Shown: positions 56,602 to 64,000 of the stretch, piece after piece | Layout of the letters: each line of letters starts with the position of its first letter | Numbering within the stretch: the stretch's first letter is position 1 | NCBI GenBank assembly: GCA_004154925.1 | Contig: QJNS01000006.1 | Location: 434,001-498,000, forward strand | Reading direction: 5' to 3' | DNA length: 64,000 nucleotides | Source of the DNA: Monosporascus cannonballus | Lineage: Eukaryota > Ascomycota > Sordariomycetes > Xylariales | Notes under the pieces: generated by a model | Told to the model about the DNA's origin: nothing | Seen by the model: the letters and a program-made list of their open reading frames with translations, nothing else | Database searches by the model: none | Made by a program: the position numbers and the translations under genes

Positions 56602-56999
56602 TATATCGGCTAAAAATTTTAATTAATTATTAAACCTTAATCGTACGAATTTATATTAATAAAAATATTATAAAAATCTAAATAATAAATATAATAATTA
56701 TATTACGTTTCGTAATATAAAAAATGCTTAAAATAACGAATTATTATTACAAATTGAAATTATTTAAATTATGGAAATAATAAACGTATATATTTTCGTT
56801 TTGGCTTAAGGTGCTTAAACGGTTGAAACCCTTTAGCCCGTTAAACCCTTTAAGCTTTTTTGCCGGCTTAAGGGGCTTAAGGTATTTGGCGCCTTGAGAC
56901 CTTTAAGCCGGTTACGTAACTTTTTGGCGGTGGTCGGGGCTTGTTTTCTTCGTGGGCCCGATCGTCCGTAAGGAAAGCCAAGACCGTTAAGTCATAACA
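56602..56999 (-). repeat. Right LTR of the 37867-56999 Gypsy element
   Basis: 398 bp, starting TATATCGGCTAAAA and ending GTCATAACA. The left half is heavily RIPped and the right half (about 56810-56999) is nearly normal in composition. Confidence 0.88.
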
Positions 57000-57004
57000 C
57001 ATTT

Positions 57005-57497
57005 TTTTAATAGCCGGACGATTCGTTAAATTAAGAACTTATCGTTTAGCTAAAGAAGGTCCAGTTCCCATAAATAAGAAAAAAAGAGTTATACGTTAAC
57101 GGTAATATTAATTTAGTTCTATAATAAGGTATAACGGAAGAATAATACGGCCCATTTCTTTATACCTAGCTCCTTGCGATCATTTTGTCTAGTAATTACC
57201 TCCGAAAGTTCTATAAGTACATTTTTTTCAAAATGTTCCGTAAGAACCGTTGCTAGCAGATATAATATATTTTAAGTATTAGAATTAACGTATTACCATA
57301 TATTACGGAAGCGAACGTAATAACAAAATTACATAAATTAATCGGGTAAAGTTTTTCGATTAAAAAGCTTTTTTCTAATAACAGGGATTACGGCGGTATT
57401 AGCTGGATCGATCGATATAATTAACGGGATTAATAAAGTAAAGGTTAAAAAAAGGATTAATCGAAGCGGAAGAACGAAGATCGCAAAAGGAACGGAC
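57005..57497. other. RIPped DNA right of the second nest, grading into the last island
   Basis: Continuation of the 36930-37861 repeat. Composition changes abruptly at about 57470-57500. No gene was recognised. Confidence 0.5.
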
Positions 57498-57596
57498 GAG
57501 CTGTGCACTCCTTAGCTAAGTGGCTTCAGTCATCTTGGGCAGCAGCGCTGCCGGGCTCATAACTGTCACACTTACTAAGGATCAGGTGCACAGCTC
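57498..57596. repeat. Inverted repeat GAGCTGTGCAC / GTGCACAGCTC
   Basis: Perfect 11-bp arms at 57498-57508 and 57586-57596 enclose 77 bp. A CTTAGCTAAG palindrome lies just inside the left arm. It sits at the RIPped/normal boundary and may be part of an old element. Confidence 0.5.
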
Positions 57597-57629
57597 TTGA
57601 GGGTATATTGACTTGTCTAAAGCTAGGAA

Positions 57630-57732
57630 GCGTTGATCCCACTTGTTGTGGGCGATCCACTGATATAGGGCTCCGGGAAGGAATAACAATCACCCGAAGA
57701 CCCTAGCTAGGGGTGCCCTTTTCCATGACACA
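57630..57732 (-). repeat. Second copy of the 36755-36855 segment
   Basis: See the first copy. Here the minus-strand peptide has a TAG where the other copy has TGG, a RIP-type change. A GATCCCAC...GTGGGCGATC hairpin lies at its left end. Confidence 0.65.
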
Positions 57733-58339
57733 GGTTATATCAGACACTGTCCCCTTCCACCGAGCTTTTTGCGGCGCAGCAAACAACTTGTTCGTGTGAT
57801 AGTATATAGGAGTTTTCTAATGACCTGCCATGTCTGTTGTCGCCGATGAATGCTCTCCCATGTCCACCGAGATGAGCCGAAAAGGGGAGTACATCCAATG
57901 TCTCTGTGACCCCAATTACTAATAATAGGATATATTAACCGATGCACCGAATTATTGTATGGCTAAATCACCGGCCTGCTCCTAAGATAGTCTGGATGAC
58001 TAAAGTCGAGGCCGATATATTTCGGACCGTGTGTGGATACACGGTCATTAATGACGTAGCCATAGAATGCTCCATCCCCAAGCAATATCGCTATGCTCAT
58101 CTGAACACTCATATCGTCTTAGTAAGTCTCACCATCATATGCATTACGGCCGATGATTGTACATACTTTATTACGCCGCGTGGTCTGCGCCTTGCTGGCA
58201 AATGGGCGTAGACATATCGCAGATCCAGTAAAGTCTCGTTAAAGTGAGCTTCTCTGGCGCATATAGATGCTCAGTAAACCCCAGCACAAAGCACATTATC
58301 ACGCATATTCTCCTTGCATATCACAGCAAGTGTCAAACT
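57733..58339 (+). promoter_or_regulatory. Upstream region of the FAD oxidase pseudogene; no confident gene
   Basis: Normal composition. An 89-codon open frame at 57942-58211 (+) starts with ATG, but it has no recognised motif and no intron signals. I treat it as chance. The segment next to 58340 would contain the oxidase promoter and 5' UTR; I see no clear TATA box or factor site. Confidence 0.35.
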
Positions 58340-59754
58340 ATGTCTCGACCTTACCTTCAGCTTGTGCGGCTTCTGGGGTTTCTCTCCATGGTCACGATCG
58401 CCGTCAGCGTAGAGCTGACCAACAATGTGCCCACCACTATGTGCAAACGAATCAAGTCTCGACTTCCGGGTCGCATCTCCTACCCCGGTGACCCAGTCTA
58501 CACTAATTCATTATCCTCCTACTATTCGGAGCAGGAAAGAGAGCTGGATCCTAGTTGCGTTTTCACGCCCACCTCAACCGCCGATGTTTCTCGGTTCCTC
58601 AAATTGATGGCTAAAGATTACGATGATAGATCCTCAGTCACACGGTTTGCCGTCCGAAGTGGAGGCCACCAATATTTCGCCGGAGCAGCAAACATTGACG
58701 GGGGAATCACCATCGACATGCGTGGTATGCGAGACCTAACTTTCAATCATGATTTCACTGTAGCATCCATTGGCGGCGGCGCGATATGGAGTGAAGATGT
58801 GTACCCGTACCTCGTGGCGCATAATCGCACTGCAGCGGGAGCTCGACTTCCAGGAATCGGGATTGGCGGGTTCGTAACGGGAGGTGAGTACTTGAGCGCA
58901 TGTAGCCATTATTCTGGCATCTGAAGTGCTGAGTCAACATTTGAAGGAGGCCTAACCTTCTTAGGTCGGAGAAACGGTTTCGCCTGCGACAACGTTGTCG
59001 GCTACGAGGTCGTTCTCGCCAGTGGCGAGGTCGTCAAGGCTACCGCGAGCTCGTACCTAGACCTTTGGCTCGCTCTTTTATCTCCAACCAGATCCCATCC
59101 CCGCGGTTTACCGGCCCTTCCTTTCAATACCAGGCCAGGTCTCGAACAATCTGGTGGTCACTGACGTGCACACAATCGTGGAAGGTTTTGGATCATTCAC
59201 ACCCACGTCCCTGGCTCGGTAAGGTTCCCCTCTAGATACATCTGTGCCCCTTGTACTGGTGATGCTCGTTTCTTAGCGCTGCTGAAATCAACTACTCTTT
59301 CAAGAACAGCGTTGCAGCAGTATACTCTGAACTATTCCAGATATACAATGACACTCTCCCCGAACTGATGAATAAGAACATACCAGGGGCGGGAGTGCAA
59401 TGGCTTATTCAGCCTCAAGCAGTCACAAACGGCACCAACTCACTTGGTCTCGCACCAAACGTGACGGATTTAGTTAGTGTAGATATTGTTGTGGGCTGGA
59501 ACAACACCGCCGATGACGACTTTATGTCGGCATTTCTTAATACACTTACGGACAAACATGTGGAAGTTCTGACCAAAAGGGGTGTCCACATCCCGTTCAT
59601 ACATCTCAACTACGCAGGCAAGTCGCAAGACCCAATCGGTAGTTACGATCATGACGGGGACATCAAGAAACATTTCCAGGCTATTAGCAAGAAGTACGAT
59701 CCCAATGGGGTTTTCCAGACCAAAGTTCCTGGCGGCTTCAAGCTATTCACATAA
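58340..59754 (+). pseudogene. Secreted FAD-linked (BBE-like) oxidase, disabled by an internal deletion
   Basis: Berberine-bridge-type oxidases bind FAD covalently and oxidise small molecules or sugars, often in secondary metabolism. ATG 58340 gives a hydrophobic signal peptide (about residues 5-24). The FAD (PCMH) domain follows, with RSGGH (106-110) carrying the predicted flavin-linking His, then IGIGGFVTGGG, DNVVGYEVVLASGEVV and DLWLAL. Introns are 58884-58946 (GTGAGT...AAG) and 59219-59276 (GTAAGG...TTAG). The C-terminal BBE motif YDPNGVFQTKVPGG ends at TAA 59752. After DLWLAL the expected glycine-rich segment and about 90 residues are missing. Sequence resumes at VYRPFLSIPGQ in another frame near 59103, and the unshifted frame stops at TGA 59162 after about 253 residues. 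The rest is well preserved, so the deletion is probably young. The substrate is unknown. Confidence 0.8.
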
Positions 59755-59878
59755 GTGTTTTCAAGAGGGTGCTTGGATAGCAGAGCTAGGGTTTGCAATG
59801 GGTGCCTAATGGGTATCCTCGGGTGAAAACTTTTACCTACGGCAAAATGGTACAAAATAGGTCTGTAGCATAAAAATG

Positions 59879-59937
59879 TATTAATTTACGTATTAATTTA
59901 CGTATTAATTTGCGTATTGATTTACGAATTAATTGCG
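59879..59937. repeat. Tandem repeat, about five copies of TATTAATTTACG
   Basis: Four 12-bp units (59879, 59891, 59903, 59915) with single-base variants, plus a shorter fifth unit. It lies just beyond the oxidase pseudogene. Confidence 0.85.
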
Positions 59938-60770
59938 ATAATTAACTTTTTATTTTAAAATATTATGACCGAAAAACCAGTTAAAGAGTTTTTTGCGTTA
60001 TTGAAAATAAACTTCACCATGAATAATTAACCACCCCTCGGTTTATTTTACGTCCTCCAGAACTCCTTGGTACTCGAACCGCGTTAACAACTTACCCAGC
60101 TTATCGTTTCCCAGGTCCACCAACTTATTCTTTTTACGCTTTTACTATTTTTCGGCGTTTTCCAATTCAAAATTAACAGCCATCTAAATCAGTCTTTATC
60201 TATCAAGGCTACTCGGGATACTCCCTAATTAGAAGCTAAGCCTTAACCTCATTGCTTGGAGTAAGCTTGTCCTATGCCCTCGTTCTAACGGCCTATTTTG
60301 TCGCGGCTAAGGTTAATTACACCCATACGATAGCCTTTACAAACGCACTACCCGGTCTGCTCCTTAATGGCAGTATGAAAACCAAGACGCAAGGACATCA
60401 CTACGGAACACCTGTTTAATAACAGATTGGCATTAATATATTGGGTATCTTCGCATTCTAACCACAGCACTAAGCTATCCCTGCATCAAGGTGCTTTCAA
60501 AATTATTCCTAAACGCTGCTTTCCGTAATGCCCCTGAATTCGATTTTCTTTTTTCCAACCGATTTCGTATTTAGCCCGAGATTCACTCTCTGCGTTGTTT
60601 TCCTGTGCCAACGAATCTCTATCCGTTGGTTATTTCTCAGCCGTAAGCTCTTACACCCTTAATTTCAATTCCGTTTTCAATATCATTAGGCGTGGAACAA
60701 GCGCTCTCTGAACGCAATTCGGGTTCGCAGTGCGGGATTTCCTCATAGGTGGCGGTTGCATCTTCAAAGT
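59938..60770. other. Intergenic, moderately AT-rich, no gene recognised
   Basis: TpA is mildly elevated and there are scattered stops in every frame, intermediate between island and RIPped DNA. It may be an old, lightly RIPped repeat or the long 3' flank of the minus-strand RRM-like gene. Confidence 0.4.
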
Positions 60771-60775
60771 ACTAT

Positions 60776-61798
60776 TTACTCGCACGGGTCAATGCCATAC
60801 GAGACGGTCATCCATTCGCCGAAGTTGTTATAGATGGCGCGATGAACAGCTTCCGCCTGGCTCTTCCATGAGCCAAAGTGCCACTCCAGCCTGTTCTCTG
60901 CTCCGATCTCTTGCAGAAACGTTCTATCTGTATCCCAGAACATCCCGACGACCTCCTTCAGGTAACAGGTAAGCCACTTTACCGTCACATATTCGCGCAA
61001 TCCTTGAATTATTAGGACGCGGGACACCCCGTAGTCGTGGTAAGGCGCAACCTTATTTTGGTTTGGTCTGACGAAAGCGCGACGACCTTTGACCCTGAAA
61101 GGAGCAAGCTTGCAGCGCTGGAAGAAGACTTGCGCGGCTTCAGTGGTAAAGAATGCAAGCGAAGCGGCACTGTTTGGTTTCAGTGGTCTGGTGGGATCCG
61201 GTCCATAAATCGGTTTGTTGATGTGAAGCGAATACACCTTCCCAATACCTCGGATCTGGGCAAGTAAATCCTGATGCTTGCAGTCACTCGGGAGGCCGGT
61301 GATCCAGAGTGCAGTATTCATATTATCTGGGATGTCCCACATTTTGAATTGTTGGGCTACTGTCCTGTTGCCACCGTAATTTACTGCTCTCTGTATTTCG
61401 CGATTCTCTTTCCAGGGAAGCGTAGGGGAAGCGGTATCGCTTTGGGGGCTAGCGGCAACAGCTGTGTAACCATGAGAACTGGCGGCAACAGCTGCGCTGC
61501 CTTGGCGACTGGAGAAGACAGGGGCGTCGGCTGGGTTACTCGCGGGAACAGTAGGAATTCCGTGTTGTTCTGCTGAGATTATCGGCCGAGTGCCATCCCG
61601 ACGGTATCCATCACACTGGGGAGCAAAGGTCTCATTTGATAACACAGAGTCTGGGGCGCCCTCGCCTAGGGTAGCCTCCCGGAAATTGAATGGGTCTTCA
61701 TAGAGTCTCCTCCCCATTGGATTTGCAGCGACGCGCTGCCAGGCAAATCCCCTTCTCCGATTTGAATTCTCCCCGTCCATCTTTGCGATTGAATACAA
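60776..61798 (-). CDS. RRM-like fungal protein, 340 aa
   Basis: A single uninterrupted frame with ATG at 61798 and TAA at 60776-60778; a second ATG six codons in (MDGENS) is an alternative start. The N-terminal 150 residues are disordered and Ser/Ala/Pro-rich, with a short internal duplication (AAVAASSHGY / TAVAASPQSD, about 102-121). Residues 161-250 look like an RNA-recognition motif, with an RNP2-like ALWITGL (163-169) and a later FRVKGRRAFVRPNQ strand. Residues 259-336 (VLIIQGL... then LEWHFGSWKSQAEA) look like a second, degenerate RRM-type fold. The protein ends in YGIDPCE. I recall similar predicted proteins in filamentous ascomycetes, with no defined role. A possible 35-nt upstream intron (GTAAGT...ACAG, 61834-61868) is short for fungi. 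RNA binding is inferred. Confidence 0.7.
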   Translation of the reverse strand: MYSIAKMDGENSNRRRGFAWQRVAANPMGRRLYEDPFNFREATLGEGAPDSVLSNETFAPQCDGYRRDGTRPIISAEQHGIPTVPASNPADAPVFSSRQGSAAVAASSHGYTAVAASPQSDTASPTLPWKENREIQRAVNYGGNRTVAQQFKMWDIPDNMNTALWITGLPSDCKHQDLLAQIRGIGKVYSLHINKPIYGPDPTRPLKPNSAASLAFFTTEAAQVFFQRCKLAPFRVKGRRAFVRPNQNKVAPYHDYGVSRVLIIQGLREYVTVKWLTCYLKEVVGMFWDTDRTFLQEIGAENRLEWHFGSWKSQAEAVHRAIYNNFGEWMTVSYGIDPCE

Positions 61799-62540
61799 AG
61801 CGTGCTGAAGGCTTGCAGCTCGGTTTCAGGATCCTGTCAACGATAATGCAGTTGTTCTAGTGACTTACAGGAGCCCCAAAGCCCGAAGGCGTTGGTCAGG
61901 AAGTACTTGATGACAACGAAGGAGTTATCAGTAGTATGCACAGTGAAGCCTAAAGGTAACAGGTGTTAGCTACTCATCAAAGTGCTGTACAACCATGACT
62001 TGACGCGGTCGTTGCCAGTAACCTACAGTAGAGGACGGCTTGAACACGTTGATAAGGTATGGCATCAATGATAGCGGCGTTGTTGCAGAGACTCGACTGA
62101 AGATGGCAACGACAGTGCAGTCGTTGATATGAAGAAAGGTAACTAGGTACCGAGTGCCAGCTTCCTTGCCAGGTGCCAAGGCTGTCAAAATGGCAAAAAG
62201 GGGGACCGAGTAACACCTAAGGGGGGCGAATAGACTAGCGTCAACGCTAAGTCCTAACTAGAAAGCTTAGCAAAAAGCTTGATGTTCACAAGGGTAGTGG
62301 CGACGTGATCAATCTCTCTAGGAAGAGAAGTGAGGATTGTAGACCTGATCTGGGGGTGAACGCGACTAGGCTGTATGAGAGATCGTATAGAGATTTCTAG
62401 AGAGTCGTTTGGGATGAGTGTTTTCGAAGAGCGCGATTGTGATTTAGTAAAGGATTCGTTCAAGATTTGACGCTAGAGTCTTCGGCGACGATGACAGCAT
62501 GAACAATATCGGGAGAGAATAGTAGGGGATGACATACACT
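61799..62540. other. Upstream region of the RRM-like gene; no other gene recognised
   Basis: Normal composition with only short frames (for example 62254-62463 minus) lacking motifs. It presumably contains the minus-strand promoter. Confidence 0.4.
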
Positions 62541-62994
62541 TGTCGACGAGTACAGGGGAAGTAGAGTCATGCAGTAGGCATCAACCCTCGTCGACGTGTA
62601 TAAGTGCAATGACTAGCTGACAATAAAAGAAATGCAGCGGTCGAGAGCCTAGTCGACGAGTATATGAAGCTTTGTCTCTGTGTATAGATGCGACTTGTTC
62701 GTCGAGTATGGGTATGACGTATTCGCCGAATATAAGGGGAATTCAGATGTCGAAGAAACAGGAAAGTGCAGCCGTCGACAGCCTATTCGTCAAGTATATA
62801 TACGTAGTCGAGTGGATGAGTACACCTGCAGTATATTCGACGAGTGTATATGAAGTCAAGTCGTCGCAGATGGAGATATGTGGTCGGTTACTCACTGGTC
62901 GATGAGTACAGGCGCAGTGTATTTGTCGTGTACAGAAAAGAAGTCGAGGAGGAAGGCAAACTTCAATTATCGACAGCCTGATCAACGAGTATGG
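62541..62994. repeat. Field of spaced TCGACGAGTATA-like motifs
   Basis: About ten variants of [TC]TCG[AT]CGAGTA[TC][AG] all lie on the same strand. They are near 62543, 62591, 62653, 62698, 62722, 62786, 62836, 62899 and 62983, plus weaker ones near 62804 and 62925. Spacing is irregular, about 25-85 bp. The sequence between motifs is not obviously repeated. Confidence 0.65.
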
Positions 62995-64000
62995 GGGGAA
63001 AGTGTAGTCGGCGACTAAGGGCAAAATTATGTATGATAGTTGCGGCCGTATTCGAAATTGACGATAGGGGACGTGTGGCACAAATGGGTGGTTGTTGTAG
63101 GTGGAACTGGAGATTGGGCTGTTCGTGGTTGAATTTTGATCGTTGGTAGAGGAGGCCAAGGGGCTAGAGAAGGGTCTGTGTGCAAGTGAGCCTAGCGAGA
63201 AACTCTATTCCTAAGAATCACCGCCAAGGTGTCGGGCGTGGGCAATATAGTTGTAACTAACGGGGGGAGTCACGTGGTTTTAGTTCTTAGCGAGCGATAT
63301 TTAGGTGTTCTAGGGGGGAAAGGGGAGCCGAACTAGGCTAATAGGGTGGCGCTTAGGAGAGCCCTGAAACCGCCGTCGAACCTTGCTGGCTCTTCATATT
63401 GAATAGTGCTAATGGTTCCAGTGTCCACTATGAGATAGGGGATGAAGTTCCTTTTCGTCAGAGGCTACTTGGAAACGCCGAACTCTCCCTAAAGTCCAGA
63501 ACCTGTCCTTGTGCCCGCTCACTGTGTGGATGTCCCAACTCCACAACAACGCCGACAAGGTATTGTCTACTAAAACTGTGTAGCTACTTAGCTGACAACG
63601 CAGTAAGTCATCAAAGGCAATATTAAAACACTAGCTATACATTAATTTACGGCGCTAACCGCAGAAACCGCAACATACTTTCATTTACTGTTTTAAATTC
63701 CGACGCGTCTTTGGGTGTGGGAAACAAATTGCATTCTCGACTCGCAGGAAATATAGGCTCAGAAAACCACCGTCTTGTAGACTGCAAATTGTGATGGAAT
63801 CTGCACCTCGGCCTAATGCCATACAACTACACCCCCTGGCAAAAACAGGGCAACAGCAAAAACCAGAACGCCACCACGCGAAAAAATCACTAGGGTATCA
63901 TCTCGGTATGAACTCCTCCCTGATCCGTATAAGCCCTTGCGTGTCCGTGACCCTAGATGGAAACTTCCTGATATAAAAGCTCCAAATCGCAAAAATCGCA
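62995..64000. other. Intergenic DNA; promoter-like TATAAAAG near the right edge
   Basis: No convincing gene. A CACGTG E-box occurs at about 63273. TATAAAAG at 63972-63979 could be the TATA box of a plus-strand gene beyond the window. The open frame 62743-63159 (minus) lacks an ATG start and overlaps the motif field. Confidence 0.35.

Larger units (their letters stand above)
37867..56999 (-). mobile_element. Ty3/Gypsy element (minus strand) carrying two nested elements, one inside its LTR
   Basis: TSD CATTT lies at 37862-37866 and 57000-57004. The left LTR is 37867-37947 plus 44603-44919, together 398 bp. The right LTR is 56602-56999, also 398 bp. Removing the nested elements at 37948-44597 and 50309-55915 leaves about 6.87 kb. 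On the minus strand, the zinc knuckle is at about 49937-49980 and the reverse transcriptase box, now Y-L-N-D, is at 47767-47778. It is the same family as the 7.0-kb plus-strand element. Its LTR variable segment is rich in CTTAAG/CTTAAA words. Confidence 0.9.

Noticed and set aside
57942..58211. 89-codon plus-strand frame upstream of the oxidase
   Set aside because: No recognised domain, composition-driven, and no splicing or conservation evidence. Kept only as unexplained intergenic DNA.
58244..58339. Upstream extension of the oxidase frame to 58244
   Set aside because: It begins with GTG, which is not a normal nuclear start. The ATG at 58340 gives a proper signal peptide.
62743..63159. 138-codon minus-strand frame
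   Set aside because: The annotated start is TTG, it overlaps the motif field, and the translation is low-complexity Ser/Thr/Tyr without a domain.

Overview
The window looks like a chromosome segment of a filamentous ascomycete (Pezizomycotina) that has, or had, repeat-induced point mutation (RIP). Base composition is sharply two-speed. Long AT-rich blocks (about 1-8131, 14253-35002 and 36930-57490) contain retrotransposons whose reading frames are full of stops. Most surviving cytosines there sit in CpG, while CpA/TpG is depleted and TpA enriched, as expected of CpA-directed RIP. Between the blocks lie three islands of normal composition (about 8132-14252, 35003-36930 and 57490-64000) with short GT-AG introns, CTRAY-type branch sites and a fungal alpha-aminoadipate lysine-pathway gene.

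Layout. 1-2686 is the end of a minus-strand Gypsy element inserted into an older plus-strand Gypsy copy (2687-6633). 6634-8131 is unclassified RIPped DNA. The first island holds a broken gene joining nine C2H2 zinc fingers to a DEDDh exonuclease (8490-11063) and an apparently intact 15-exon homocitrate synthase gene (11920-14097). Only about 150 bp after that gene's stop, a Ty1/Copia element starts (14253-35002, TSD CTCGC). It has been split by a 7.4-kb Gypsy element (15859-23216, TSD GGGAA), a 7.0-kb Gypsy element (24727-31739, TSD GAAAT, itself carrying a TIR element inside its gag zinc knuckle) and a solo LTR (33747-34120, TSD TAAAT). The second island (35003-36930) has no gene I recognise. 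The second nest is a Gypsy element (37867-56999, TSD CATTT) carrying another Gypsy element inside its left LTR (37948-44597, TSD CTAAA) and a third in its body (50309-55915, TSD GCCAY). The last island has a disabled secreted FAD-linked oxidase (58340-59754), an intact minus-strand RRM-like gene (60776-61798) and a field of spaced TCGACGAGTATA-like motifs (62541-62994).

Functionally, only homocitrate synthase and the RRM-like protein look able to make full products. The two other recognisable genes are decaying next to RIPped DNA. The strongest structural result is the reconstruction of the nested insertions from matching LTR ends and 5-bp target duplications. No prokaryotic features, rRNA or CRISPR were seen.
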